Virus record (IMG/VR): IMGVR_UViG_3300042509_001342
Location: 1-63,041 of that record
DNA length: 63,041 nt
Reading direction: 5' to 3' (one strand)
Source of the DNA: a virus
In this document: positions 8,313-17,262 of the stretch, in pieces
How the letters are laid out: each line of letters begins with the position of its first letter
Position numbering within the stretch: the stretch's first letter is position 1
The notes under the pieces: generated by a model
The model's input: only the letters and a program-made list of their open reading frames with translations
The model's database searches: none
What the model was told of the DNA's origin: nothing
Made by a program: the position numbers and the translations under genes

Positions 8313-8627
8313 TCACCTGTCAAGCTGCATGACAGAAGAGATCATGGGACGCATAAGCTGGCTTGGGTCGCCCTGATTGAGCGACTGCTGGATGTTTCGC
8401 TCTGCCCCGTTCATGTACTGCTCCAGAATCTGGCGGGCCATGGAGTTCCCGATGAGGGCCTCGTACAGGCTCGACAGACCGCCTTCGGGTCCGGGGATGG
8501 GGCTGACCTGTTCTTCAAAACGGTCCAAGCCCTTGGCCCGATCCATGCCGAGGCTGGCCGCCGTATCAAGATCAATCGGGCGGCGGCCCTGCCTCTCCAT
8601 CAGAAGCTGGCGGATGGTGTCGCTCAT
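8313..8627 (-). CDS. Hypothetical protein, 104 aa
   Basis: Begins MSDTIRQLLMERQGRRP. It is polar and helical with no recognised domain. The ATG directly follows the T-tract of a terminator on the same strand and has no visible Shine-Dalgarno sequence, so it may be translated from a leaderless message or by read-through. It sits three bases from the zinc-ribbon gene and probably belongs to the packaging unit. Confidence 0.55.
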   Translation of the reverse strand: MSDTIRQLLMERQGRRPIDLDTAASLGMDRAKGLDRFEEQVSPIPGPEGGLSSLYEALIGNSMARQILEQYMNGAERNIQQSLNQGDPSQLMRPMISSVMQLDR

Positions 8628-8630
8628 TAT

Positions 8631-8654
8631 AAAAAAAGAAAGGGGCGTCCTTTC
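8631..8654 (-). terminator. Rho-independent terminator
   Basis: On the minus strand a GAAAGG/CCTTTC stem with a five-base loop is followed by TTTTTTT. A longer stem of CCGGGGAGC with GCTCCCCGG (8676-8712) lies just before it. Together they would end the transcript that includes the 8729-9130 gene. Confidence 0.65.
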
Positions 8655-8728
8655 CCCCTTGTGTGTGCCGGTCTCCCGGGGAGCCTCAGTACCGGCTGCT
8701 GAAGCTCCCCGGGGTGGTGCGGGCCAAA

Positions 8729-9130
8729 TCAGTTGGAGTCGTAAGCCTTCTTCACGGCATCCTGAACGGACGCTTCGTGGTCAGCTTCGTAGGTCTTCTT
8801 CGCGTATCGACCTGCCTTCCGCTCCGACTTGGCCGCAGCAATCGTGGCCTTCTTTTCCCGGCGGGCGTCCTTCCGGGTGGCATGGACACCGAGAGGCGGG
8901 GCAACGGGGCCGCCGACCGTAACGCTCTCGCTGACCACAACATCACCGGGGACATCGACCGTGACTGACTCGCGGACCTCGACGCCGGGAGCAACAATAA
9001 CGTCCTGCTCGACGGTCACCGCAGCCGGGGTGGCCTTCTTGGTGCCGTGGCAGTTGCCAGCCTCGACGGCACCGGCAAAGGCGAGACCGAGGACAAACGA
9101 GACCGAAAGGATGACGTACTTGTTCTTCAT
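8729..9130 (-). CDS. Secreted hypothetical protein, 133 aa
   Basis: Signal peptide: MKNKYVILSVSFVLGLAFAG, then AVEAGNC, with a probable cleavage after AVEA. Next comes a valine-rich beta-type middle (VTVEQDVIVAPGVEVRESVT) and a lysine-rich helical C-terminus. AGAGGTAGCC precedes the ATG. It lies next to the CAP-domain protein and a membrane protein, forming an envelope-directed block inside the late operon. Possible roles are lysis, superinfection exclusion or periplasmic stabilisation. None can be shown from sequence. Confidence 0.6.
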   Translation of the reverse strand: MKNKYVILSVSFVLGLAFAGAVEAGNCHGTKKATPAAVTVEQDVIVAPGVEVRESVTVDVPGDVVVSESVTVGGPVAPPLGVHATRKDARREKKATIAAAKSERKAGRYAKKTYEADHEASVQDAVKKAYDSN

Positions 9131-9152
9131 GGCTACCTCTTGGGGCTAGGGA

Positions 9153-9617
9153 CTATCGAAAGGTCTGGGTCCAGTAGGGCTGTCCACGATTGCTGTAGGC
9201 CACGCCAACACCAATCTGGGAATAACGCTGGCTGAGAATGTTGGCTCTGTGGCCTCGGGAATTCATCCAGTCTCGCTGGACTTCGTAAGGGGTCTTCTGG
9301 TTGTAGGCCACGTTTTCACCGTAGCCCATCCTGCTGTGATACATCCTGTTTCGATATGCCTGATGGCGACTCCAATGCTTGGCCGCTGCCATCAAGGTCG
9401 GATCAGGTTTCAACGGCCGAAGACCCCTTTGGGTGCGTTCGGCGTTGACTAGATTGATCACCTCCATCTCGTATGGGTTGCCCAAGCTCGGGGGCTTGGT
9501 GGGTTTTTTGGGTACTGGGCAGCAAGTCTGGCTCTGTTCGATGATCGGGGTCACTACCGCCACGGTCATCGTGAGGGCATAAACCACAAGGACGATTCCG
9601 GCAGACCATCTCGACAT
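9153..9617 (-). CDS. CAP/SCP-domain protein with N-terminal membrane anchor
   Basis: 154 residues. A hydrophobic segment (residues 6-25) anchors or exports the protein. From about residue 50 it matches the CAP superfamily (YkwD/PR-1 type): INLVNAERTQRGLRPL, then AAAKHWSRHQAYRNRMYHSRMGYGENVAYN, WMNSRGHRANIL and IGVGVAY. The two conserved histidines and GEN are present. CAP proteins in bacteria act outside the cell, often with unclear activity. In a phage it could modify the envelope or aid lysis. ATG overlaps the preceding stop. Confidence 0.82.
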   Translation of the reverse strand: MSRWSAGIVLVVYALTMTVAVVTPIIEQSQTCCPVPKKPTKPPSLGNPYEMEVINLVNAERTQRGLRPLKPDPTLMAAAKHWSRHQAYRNRMYHSRMGYGENVAYNQKTPYEVQRDWMNSRGHRANILSQRYSQIGVGVAYSNRGQPYWTQTFR

Positions 9618-9618
9618 C

Positions 9619-9918
9619 TCATGCTCGTTTCGCTGCTTGAACGACCTTCTGTGAGATGGAAGCCTTGGGGTCTTCGTTCTGGCCGGTCACCAAGTTGATG
9701 ATCAGGTCCTTGCAGATTTCAGAAGCTTTGTCGTGACCCTTGGCCTGAAGCTTGTCGTTCAAGGTCAGGAGGTCCCAGACAACTCTTTTCTGGAAGTCAC
9801 CCACGCCCGGAGCCCCGGGCCTGAGGTAGCTGACAATCAGGGTCTTGATGACCGGGGCCAGTAACAGCAAAACCCCAACACAAAGGATGAGGTTCTGCTG
9901 CGTCAAAAAGGATGACAT
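9619..9918 (-). CDS. Small membrane protein (possible holin-like)
   Basis: 99 residues with one strong transmembrane segment near the start (LILCVGVLLLLAPVIKTLIV) and a hydrophilic helical tail. It lies between the decoration-like protein and the CAP protein, so a role at the membrane late in infection is plausible. A holin call would rest only on position and topology. The AAAGA before the ATG is a weak ribosome site. Confidence 0.5.
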   Translation of the reverse strand: MSSFLTQQNLILCVGVLLLLAPVIKTLIVSYLRPGAPGVGDFQKRVVWDLLTLNDKLQAKGHDKASEICKDLIINLVTGQNEDPKASISQKVVQAAKRA

Positions 9919-9932
9919 GAACGATCTTTCAA

Positions 9933-10553
9933 TCAGGGATTGGTGTCATCGTCGGCGTCGGTGTCGGCATCGTCATCGACCGGCTCTTCACCGGGGAGGA
10001 ACCGAGGGGCGGGCCAGACCGTGCCAGCACCAGCAACCGGGGCAACGGCACTGAAGTAGCTCGTACCCACCAAGGCCCGAACCCTGCCGTTGGCAACCGG
10101 AGCGATGGCGACACCGAGGCCGGAACCGGCCACGGCGTTTCCACCGGCACCGACACCAAGCTTGTCACCACGGGCCGGGGTGGCGGCGGTCGTGATGGCG
10201 GTCGGGCCGTTCACCACAACCCAGCACACATCGTCAACCTTGCAGCCCGAGGTCGGCAGGTACTCGTCCACGACACCAACCTGAAGGTCAGTGGCAGTGG
10301 CAAGACCAATCGCCTCTTCCACGGAGAAGGCAACAAGCTGGCCCGGGAGCAGGGTGGCACTCGTCCGGTTACGGAGGGCAATACACCGAACGCTGCGATT
10401 GGTAAGGTTCAGGCCGTTGCGGGGCTCAACGTCCGTGAAAACCTTCTCGACACCAACCACGTTCTTGAACGGGTATTCCTGAAAGGTTACAGCCTTTCCA
10501 CCACCAAGCGTGTGGCCTCGGCCGAACTGGGGATCAGCAGTGAGAGTACTCAT
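9933..10553 (-). CDS. Capsid decoration-like protein
   Basis: 206 residues, starting MSTLTADPQFGRGHTLGGG, followed by a beta-rich body with segments typical of DUF2190-like head decoration proteins (for example GQLVAFSVEEAIGLAT, LQVGVVDEYLP and GDKLGVGAGG). It ends in an acidic run (DDDADTDADDD). It lies immediately downstream of the major capsid gene, the usual place for decoration or stabilising proteins. Assignment is by context and fold-like pattern. Confidence 0.6.
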   Translation of the reverse strand: MSTLTADPQFGRGHTLGGGKAVTFQEYPFKNVVGVEKVFTDVEPRNGLNLTNRSVRCIALRNRTSATLLPGQLVAFSVEEAIGLATATDLQVGVVDEYLPTSGCKVDDVCWVVVNGPTAITTAATPARGDKLGVGAGGNAVAGSGLGVAIAPVANGRVRALVGTSYFSAVAPVAGAGTVWPAPRFLPGEEPVDDDADTDADDDTNP

Positions 10554-10583
10554 CTGTCTTTATTCCTTGCTTGGGGGTTGGAC

Positions 10584-11711
10584 TTAGGCGATGGCCTGAA
10601 GCTTGAAGAAGTTTCTCGGGGACTTGAACTTAAGGTTTGCCAAGACGGACACGACATAACGATAAGACTGCAGCTCTTCGTTATAGAACGGACCCTCGGC
10701 AGTCATCAGGGTTCCCTCCATGCAACGGAGTTCCATGTTGGCGATGGAAAGGCCGTATCCACAGCCAGCGGGAACCGCGTACTCCGTCGAGATATCCACC
10801 CCGTCCTGCTGGAATACATCCTTGAATCCGTAGGCGCGAAGCCCCTGATTCGGCTGGGCAAGGATTCGCTCCTTGGAGTCCAGCTTGTTCATGTAGTCGA
10901 TGTAGAGCTTGCGGTCGAGCAACACCATGTCGATCTCCGACTCCTTGGTGTCGTTCCGCTTGGCCTGCTGCAAGCCCTCACGGGTGGCAACAATGCAGTT
11001 GTCAGCCCAAGTGTTGCTCGTCCCACCCTTGAAGTAGGTCGAGGTGTAGTTCACCACCACAGGGCTGTAGAAGTCATATTCAGGATCGGCCACGCCATTC
11101 GGCCACACACCCTGAAGCTGGGAGCCAGCCACTGCACCGAGGCCCGTGTTGACACCAGCGTAAACGTCAGCGGGCCAGCCGAAGGGGTCAGCGGCACCGG
11201 CAACACCGGGAGCCCGACGAGTGCCATCGGTGATGTTCACAGTGCCGTCAACGGCAAGGAACGACTCAAGCCCATGGAACCGAAGCTCGTTCCCGGCCAA
11301 GTTGCCGTCGATGTAAATTTCCTTGCTCAGGTGCTGCTCCATCGACTCTTGGAGCCGGGACGCCATCTTGCCAGCGACATTGATCAACGCCTGCTGTCCA
11401 CGGTTCTCAAGCATCTCCTTCTTGTAGATGCTGTCCGTAACCTGATAGCCACGGTACGGAAGCTCGGCATCGACCCACAGGTTCTGCCTTGCGAAGACCC
11501 GAGGAGTCTCTCCATTGTTTCCAGAAACGGGCTGGTTGCGGTACCTGATCTGCCAATTCAGACCGCGGCCTCCCTGATTCATCACGACATTGCCACTGCC
11601 CTCAAGGGCTGCGAACACCTTGAACTTGCGGAAGGTGTTCAACTCCTCTTCCCTGAGGTAGTTGATAATGGTTGTCCCAATGGAACGAGCCCAATCAGTC
11701 GAGCTTGGCAT
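10584..11711 (-). CDS. Major capsid protein
   Basis: 375 residues. It is preceded by the acidic, glutamine-rich scaffold gene and followed by a decoration-like gene, the classical head order. The N-terminus is helical (INYLREEELNTFRKFKVF), and the centre contains spine-helix-like KEMLENRGQQALINVAGKMASRLQESMEQHL. The length fits an HK97-fold capsid. AAAGGTAAGAG precedes ATG 11711. I infer the function from position, length and helix pattern. Confidence 0.8.
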   Translation of the reverse strand: MPSSTDWARSIGTTIINYLREEELNTFRKFKVFAALEGSGNVVMNQGGRGLNWQIRYRNQPVSGNNGETPRVFARQNLWVDAELPYRGYQVTDSIYKKEMLENRGQQALINVAGKMASRLQESMEQHLSKEIYIDGNLAGNELRFHGLESFLAVDGTVNITDGTRRAPGVAGAADPFGWPADVYAGVNTGLGAVAGSQLQGVWPNGVADPEYDFYSPVVVNYTSTYFKGGTSNTWADNCIVATREGLQQAKRNDTKESEIDMVLLDRKLYIDYMNKLDSKERILAQPNQGLRAYGFKDVFQQDGVDISTEYAVPAGCGYGLSIANMELRCMEGTLMTAEGPFYNEELQSYRYVVSVLANLKFKSPRNFFKLQAIA

Positions 11712-11724
11712 TGTCTCTTACCTT

Positions 11725-12834
11725 TCAGATCAGCCCTTTGTCGCCTGCCTCTGCAAGAAGCATCTGCTCAAAGGAGAGTTTTTGTTTCGGGGCCCTAGGG
11801 TCGTTCGTTGTAGTACCTGCTGAGCGGCTCGGGTTTCTGGCGGCCTCTCGTCGCAGGTACTCCATGTTTTGTCTTGCAAGGTCAGCTTGCGGCTGGGCTT
11901 GAGGTGGTTCCGGCTGCTGCGGCTGTTCGGCCGGTTGCTGCTGGTATCCCTGAGGCGGCTGCTGGTACTGAGCTTGCTGGGGTTGTCGTTGCTGTTGATC
12001 GAAGTACTGGACCAAAAGTTCGCGTTCGACAGCCTTGACGGCGTGATCCCAACGCTTCTTTGGGTCCTGAATACCTAGGTCTCTTGCTTCTTCGATATAT
12101 TTATGTACGAGGAAACCCTCTGGCGTGACCTGCCCTGTTTCAGAATCGAAAAGCCAGTCGGCATTCTCTTTCTCCAAAGAGCTGACGTACTGCTCGTTAT
12201 CCCTGTTTTTCAGGGTCTCTTCGACAATCTGCTGAGCCTGCTTGGATGCCAAGTCTTGGACCATGGGGCCGAGAGCGGCTTCGGGGTCCGACAAGAATTT
12301 CTTGGCAAAGTCAGCGCGGTACTGCTGGTACTCTTCCAAGGCATAGCGGGCGTCGAGGGGAGCGTCGGGCGAGATCACCTCCCGGCCAGCCTCATCCTTG
12401 GTCAGGTACCGCTTGTAGACTTCCTTGACCTCGGGCGGGTTCCACCAAGACTTTTGGGCGGCAGGCTGGTTTTGTTGCAGTTGCTGGGCCTGAGCGGCTT
12501 GCGGTGACTGGCTCGGCGTATTCCTATTGCCCTGCCTCCAAGCATCGAATTCTCTCTTATTTGCAAGGTACTCCTGAGCGTAGGGGAGGACCTGCTGGTA
12601 CTGGGCGAGATGCCGAGAGGCGGCCTTCTCCCGCTCCATGGCCTGATACAGACGGCCCGCGATGGCCCGGTCATCTTGGCCTTGGAACTCGGGAAGAGAC
12701 TTGAACCGATCCCAGTAGTTCTCGACTTGCTGGGCTTCTGCTTGCGGCTGCTCGTAACCGGACTCCACTTCCGGCTGGGACGAGGAATCGACAGTCTCTT
12801 GGGAGTCAACTGGGTCGATTGAATCTTCGGTCAT
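11725..12834 (-). CDS. Capsid scaffolding protein
   Basis: 369 residues, acidic at the start (MTEDSIDPVDSQETVDSSSQ), with long polar helices, a strongly Q-rich stretch near residues 275-325 (QQQRQPQQAQYQQPPQ) and a helix-forming C-terminus. These are typical scaffold traits. It sits immediately upstream of the major capsid gene. ATG 12834 has a strong AAGGAGG site and lies downstream of a GAATGACCGTTG motif, so it probably begins a scaffold-capsid transcript. Confidence 0.75.
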   Translation of the reverse strand: MTEDSIDPVDSQETVDSSSQPEVESGYEQPQAEAQQVENYWDRFKSLPEFQGQDDRAIAGRLYQAMEREKAASRHLAQYQQVLPYAQEYLANKREFDAWRQGNRNTPSQSPQAAQAQQLQQNQPAAQKSWWNPPEVKEVYKRYLTKDEAGREVISPDAPLDARYALEEYQQYRADFAKKFLSDPEAALGPMVQDLASKQAQQIVEETLKNRDNEQYVSSLEKENADWLFDSETGQVTPEGFLVHKYIEEARDLGIQDPKKRWDHAVKAVERELLVQYFDQQQRQPQQAQYQQPPQGYQQQPAEQPQQPEPPQAQPQADLARQNMEYLRREAARNPSRSAGTTTNDPRAPKQKLSFEQMLLAEAGDKGLI

Positions 12835-12888
12835 GGCAACGCCTCCTTGGGGGTGTCAAGGAGTTGTCACGCGAGATTCTTTGGGCCG

Positions 12889-12900
12889 CAACGGTCATTC
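12889..12900 (-). promoter_or_regulatory. Repeated motif GAATGACCGTTG before scaffold-capsid unit
   Basis: Exact 12-mer shared with sites at 6106-6118 and 18456-18468. It overlaps the stop of the 493-residue gene and lies 55 bases before the scaffold start. Likely a promoter or transcription-factor site. Inference from recurrence and position. Confidence 0.45.
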
Positions 12901-14380
12901 AGTTGCCAGACCAACCAGCATTTGGATTGGCGGCCGGGTGAGTTTCGCCTTCGTGAGTTGCCTTGTTGGCCTTACGAAGAAGCTGCCGTGCGTTCTGCTG
13001 GGATTGTTCCTGCTCTTGCATACGTTTGTGGAACTCAGAGTTGGACTCTTTGGATTCTTTCTGGTCCATCAACTTCATGGCGTTCTTGCCAGCGTTTTTC
13101 CAGTAGTCCCAGTTGCTCTGGCTTTCTTTCTGGTCTTCGGCTGGCATCAGGCCGCCGAGGCCGCCCATGACTCCGACGTTCTCGGCCCCCTCCTGTAGAA
13201 GTTCGCCCTTTGTTCCTTTAAGCAAATTGCCCAAGGTAAAAGCCGCTTTGCCGTTTCGGAGCAGAGAGACTCCTGCCGACAGCGGGATGGTGGGGTCGAG
13301 CAGGGACGAGCCCACCGTGGTGGCGAAACTCCCAAGTTGGCTGGGAAGCTCTCCGGTTTTCTGCCGGTAGTAGTCATCGCCGCTGATGTTCCCTGATTTT
13401 TCGTAGGCCCGCTGAAGGTCTCTGATGGCCCGGATTCGGCCTTCGGGTGTGTTCTGGGCGTAGCTCGGGACTCGCGGACTGTGGTTCATAAACTGGGCGG
13501 CTCTTGGCTTGTCGCCCATGGAATCCCGCAGGGCCTGACCGCCGTGCTGCCAGAGGTTCTTGAAAAAGTCCACTGCCGGGGTGACCACTGGGACGTAGCT
13601 GCCAGCATCATTCCCCTCGGCGGCAGTCATCGTCACCTGATTGGCGAAGTCCTCGGTTGGCGAGAACACCTGAGTGTTGAGCCAGCCAAGGGTGCTTTCC
13701 GGGTTGACGAAGTAGGTGGCCGAAGCATCGTCGGTTGTGTAACGCTTGAAGTTGGCATTCCCAACCGGGGACCAGTACCGCTCTTGGGAGTTCTTGGCAC
13801 CATCGCCCCTTCGGTACCAATACAAGGCTTCGTCAATCTTCTTCTGGGCTTGGTCTTGCTGCGAGGGCTCGGTTCCTCCACCCCAAGCAGAAACGCTCTT
13901 TGGGACTTCTGCGATCTTCTCCCGGTCCAAGATGTCATTCAGGTACTGCCGGTCACGGAGCCGCTGGTGGGCGACACGGTCTCCGGGGGAAAGCTCGTAG
14001 GGGAGCTTCTCTCTGCCGAGGGCCCGTTCTTCTTGTTCTGTCCAGCCGGGCCCGGTCCAGCCTTCCCACATCTTGTGCCGAATCTCTTCGGCTGGCCTAC
14101 CGAACACCTCGCCGCCTTGGGGAAGCTCGACTTCGTGGTCACCAATGGTCCCCAGTGCCTGCCAGTTTTCCTTGGATACTTCCGGGGATTCGTGGTTATA
14201 GGGCGACCCCGGGATGTACATATTCCCCGTGTACAGGTGGTTGGCGATGTGCCCGATCTGATCGGGGGTGTGCCCAAGGCCAGCCTGCGAAGAGAGCCTG
14301 CCGAGGACTTCCCGGAGTTCCTCCATGCCGTCGCTCTTGGTTTCGCTCGGCTTCAAGCCCAGTGAGTCAAACCATGGCAT
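12899..14380 (-). CDS. Putative internal virion protein, 493 aa
   Basis: Starts MPWFDSLGLKPSETKSDG. No enzyme motif is recognised. The protein is polar, with scattered short helices, a small hydrophobic stretch (LGSFATTVGSSLLDPTIPLSAG) and a charged C-terminus with KESNSEFHKRMQEQEQSQQ. It is the last of three large genes upstream of the scaffold. Similar runs of big, poorly conserved proteins in podoviruses are often ejected with the DNA. This role is inferred. Confidence 0.55.
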   Translation of the reverse strand: MPWFDSLGLKPSETKSDGMEELREVLGRLSSQAGLGHTPDQIGHIANHLYTGNMYIPGSPYNHESPEVSKENWQALGTIGDHEVELPQGGEVFGRPAEEIRHKMWEGWTGPGWTEQEERALGREKLPYELSPGDRVAHQRLRDRQYLNDILDREKIAEVPKSVSAWGGGTEPSQQDQAQKKIDEALYWYRRGDGAKNSQERYWSPVGNANFKRYTTDDASATYFVNPESTLGWLNTQVFSPTEDFANQVTMTAAEGNDAGSYVPVVTPAVDFFKNLWQHGGQALRDSMGDKPRAAQFMNHSPRVPSYAQNTPEGRIRAIRDLQRAYEKSGNISGDDYYRQKTGELPSQLGSFATTVGSSLLDPTIPLSAGVSLLRNGKAAFTLGNLLKGTKGELLQEGAENVGVMGGLGGLMPAEDQKESQSNWDYWKNAGKNAMKLMDQKESKESNSEFHKRMQEQEQSQQNARQLLRKANKATHEGETHPAANPNAGWSGN

Positions 14381-15494
14381 CGGCCTCTCCTTGCTTCCTG
14401 TCGTTCAACGCACTCTTGAAGAAATTGGGGACGATGATTTTCTTTTCTTGGGATGTGCCCCTCGGGAACGTGTCCCTGTGAATCTGCTGCAGCTTGTGCC
14501 AGAGGCGGGCTGGCTGTCCTGCCCGCGGGCCGTGCTGCATGATCGGATCGGGCTGGAACATCTCGCCTTTGGTTCCGAACGCTGGCTTGTTAGTGAGGAT
14601 TTGCTGGAGAAAGCGGACGTTTTCCTCCGGGGTTCTGGTGAGCTTCCCGGTCAAGCCGTAGTTCAGAGCCTTGAGTTCAGCGAAATGGGCTTCAAGTTCT
14701 TCCCACCTTCCCCCGTGTTCCAGATCGAAGGCGTACTCTCTGGCTTGGTCTGGGTCCGAGAAGTACTGCTTGGCTTTTGCAAGATTCGCTTCCCAAGGCA
14801 CCTTCCCGCCAAACATCTGATTGGTTGGGCGTTCTGGAAAAGGATGGGTCATCAAGTGCGTGGCTTCGTGAAACTTAACGGCCTCAGGGCCATAGTCTTG
14901 AAACCTTGGGTTCTGCTGGTTCATGTACATCCAGTTGGCGTACGGATGAGCAAAACCCACAGAGTCCATGTGGGCGTCGGGCCCCCCGTTCGCAACGACA
15001 ACGTGGATGGGCTGTTCAGAAGCTTTCAGTACGCCGCCTAGGGACTTCCTGCTGATGCTGTTTTCGTTGTCGGCCGGGAAGTTCTTCTCGGCATCGACCA
15101 AGGCATCCATCATGTTGCCCCACTGGTCGCCGTAGCCGATTTCTTTTTTGATTTGGCCGGGGGTTGTCCGCTCTATGGTTACGTCCCGGGGTGGCTCGTT
15201 TCTTGAGTGAACAAAGCCCTTCACGGGGTAAGGGCCGGGGCCGCCATGAGCCATCTTGGCATGGTCATGGATGGCATCCATGTGCTTGGTCAGGTCTTGC
15301 TTCGCGGTATCAAAATAAGTATTGGCCGGAACGCCTCGCTGCTCCTCTAGTAGAAGCTGGGCCGTACGGGCAACGATCTCTTTTTTGGATACGTTTGGGT
15401 CCGGGGGCTTCCGCTGCGAGGCAATCTGCTTGCCAAGGGCCTCGGCTTTCTTTTGCCAAGGACTGAGCGGAACACCAATTGGTACTTTGGCCAT
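14367..15494 (-). CDS. Putative virion zincin metallopeptidase
   Basis: 375 residues. The motif HEATH (in VKFHEATHLMTHPF, about residue 205) fits HExxH zinc proteases. A downstream acidic helix (WEELEAHFAELKAL) could supply a third ligand. The N-terminus MAKVPIGVPLSPWQ is shared with the next protein (MARPPIGVPLAPQW). The gene lies among putative internal virion proteins, so it may be a virion-carried peptidase acting on the cell envelope or on host proteins at entry. Activity is predicted from the motif only. Confidence 0.6.
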   Translation of the reverse strand: MAKVPIGVPLSPWQKKAEALGKQIASQRKPPDPNVSKKEIVARTAQLLLEEQRGVPANTYFDTAKQDLTKHMDAIHDHAKMAHGGPGPYPVKGFVHSRNEPPRDVTIERTTPGQIKKEIGYGDQWGNMMDALVDAEKNFPADNENSISRKSLGGVLKASEQPIHVVVANGGPDAHMDSVGFAHPYANWMYMNQQNPRFQDYGPEAVKFHEATHLMTHPFPERPTNQMFGGKVPWEANLAKAKQYFSDPDQAREYAFDLEHGGRWEELEAHFAELKALNYGLTGKLTRTPEENVRFLQQILTNKPAFGTKGEMFQPDPIMQHGPRAGQPARLWHKLQQIHRDTFPRGTSQEKKIIVPNFFKSALNDRKQGEADAMV

Positions 15495-17260
15495 TACTTT
15501 TTCTCCTGCTGGTCGAGCAGCAGTGGCAACAGGGACATAATCGGCAGGCCCTTTTCCAGAGCTTGCCGAACTGCCGTTGGTGAAGGCGTGATGGTCCAGC
15601 CGGGGGCGTCAGCGTTCAGCTTGTTACGAAGGTCTCGCTGGCTAACGACACCGGGCTGCACACCTCGCTGCCCCATCTCTTGCATGAGTCTGTCGTACTG
15701 AATGGCCTGCATGGCGGCATTTCTAAAATCTTCCCCTAGGTCTCCGCGACTGACAGCGTATTCAAGGCCTCGCTGCGAGCTGCCGTTTGTCAAAATGTTG
15801 TAAACAGCCCGGTCTGCAAGCGGGATTCTCCTTAGGCCGTCTTCTAGGAGGCCGTCATAGCGTGAGTGGTCTTCGCCAGTCCATGCACCCTCGTCATCAA
15901 AGTCCAGCAAGCCCTCAAGCGATTGCGACCTAGCTTCGTCTTCTCTGGCGGCGATCAGCTCTTCTAGGTCATAGGCGCGTTCTTTCATAAAATCTTTCCG
16001 CTCACGATCAGCCGCCCTGTTGCTTATGGCAGAGACTACTGGCTCTGGCATGGGCTCCGGGACAGCTCGCGTGACAACCTTGGCCCCGTCAGGGTGCAGG
16101 CCCTTGAAAATCTTCTGGAGCCTGCGGACGAGGTCAGTGTTGAATGCTGTGGCCGCTTCTGCTGCGTCAGCTTCGTTGCCGTGGGTACTCTTCCCAAAGC
16201 CTTCAACATCCACCATCTGCTTGCCAGTGGGAATGGTGATGGGCTTGCCGCCGCCATTGATGGACTGCAAGGCGATGTGCCTTGCCATGAGGTTCTTCCA
16301 GTTGCCGTCTTTCACGAATGGCGAGGTGGAGGAGGTTGCTGGTCCCGTAAATTGGTGCATACCTTCGGGCGTTATGTCCAGCAGGAAGCGGCCTTGGCTG
16401 GTCCTGACGATTTCGTTTTCTTCCTCCAACAGCCCGTCAAGATGAAAGCGCAAGTCAGACTCGCGCTCTTTCGACAGCGGCTGGCCATCGTTCATTTCTG
16501 CCAAAACGTCCGCTCTGGCCCGGTGGTTTTCTTCTAGGCGTCGGTTGAGCGCGGACATATCGTCCGAGCCGTGCTTTATTTTGCTGTAGTTCTGCCCAGC
16601 GTCCGACTGAATGTTCTGGACGGCGATCCGGTCTGGGTACTCGTTGTACCGGGCCCAGTAGTCGGCTTGGTGGGCGTCGATGGCTCCGGTTTCGCTATCG
16701 GCCGCCCCTGAAACCATCCTTCTGCCAGTCGCCCTGTTCTTGGGGTCCTCAAGCAGGACTTCCCGGTACCCGGCGAAGTCGCCGCTCTTCCCGGGGACGG
16801 TGTATTCGTGGTACCGGGTCGAGTTGCTGGCGGTGCTTGTGTCGAAGGGGGCCCGGATGTTTGGGGCATACTGCGGAACAGGAAGCCCAAGCTCGACTTG
16901 TTCATCGTAGGTCAGCGGGGACTCCTCGGCTGGATACCCGTTTTCGCCTACCTGCTGCTCGACCCGCTTCAGCTTCCCAAGGGGCCCTTCTGTTCTGAGA
17001 TGGGCCAGAACATCGGCAGCACTGACCGGCTTGCCTTGGTTCTTGGCAACAAAGTCATCCATCCCGGCATACTCTAGCTCTAGGGGTTTGGCACCACCTT
17101 TGAGCAAGGCATTCTTCAGGGATTGAGCCTTGATGGTTGCCGGGAGCTTCTCGGCGGCCTGCTCAGCCTCCGAGATGAACCTTGCCTGTTTAGGCGCAGG
17201 AAGATAGCCAGCCGGTTTCCACTGTGGGGCAAGCGGAACACCAATCGGGGGCCGGGCCAT
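15494..17260 (-). CDS. Polyvalent-type virion protein, 588 aa
   Basis: Residues roughly 145-225 (ending in DRIAVQNIQSDAGQ), with WKNLMARHIALQSI and ITIPTGKQM further on, resemble the large polyvalent protein-associated domain of phage ejected proteins (compare the family pattern IEEIQSDWHQ). The C-terminal half is helical and charged and shows no catalytic motif. The N-terminus MARPPIGVPLAPQW matches the neighbour at 14367-15494. Such proteins are packaged in the virion and injected. The domain call is by memory of family patterns. Confidence 0.6.
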   Translation of the reverse strand: MARPPIGVPLAPQWKPAGYLPAPKQARFISEAEQAAEKLPATIKAQSLKNALLKGGAKPLELEYAGMDDFVAKNQGKPVSAADVLAHLRTEGPLGKLKRVEQQVGENGYPAEESPLTYDEQVELGLPVPQYAPNIRAPFDTSTASNSTRYHEYTVPGKSGDFAGYREVLLEDPKNRATGRRMVSGAADSETGAIDAHQADYWARYNEYPDRIAVQNIQSDAGQNYSKIKHGSDDMSALNRRLEENHRARADVLAEMNDGQPLSKERESDLRFHLDGLLEEENEIVRTSQGRFLLDITPEGMHQFTGPATSSTSPFVKDGNWKNLMARHIALQSINGGGKPITIPTGKQMVDVEGFGKSTHGNEADAAEAATAFNTDLVRRLQKIFKGLHPDGAKVVTRAVPEPMPEPVVSAISNRAADRERKDFMKERAYDLEELIAAREDEARSQSLEGLLDFDDEGAWTGEDHSRYDGLLEDGLRRIPLADRAVYNILTNGSSQRGLEYAVSRGDLGEDFRNAAMQAIQYDRLMQEMGQRGVQPGVVSQRDLRNKLNADAPGWTITPSPTAVRQALEKGLPIMSLLPLLLDQQEKK

Positions 17261-17262
17261 GG

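Noticed and set aside
10512-11798. Plus-strand ORF of 428 codons opposite the capsid gene
   Set aside because: Fully antisense to major capsid; the reading frame comes from third-position bias. No supporting signals.
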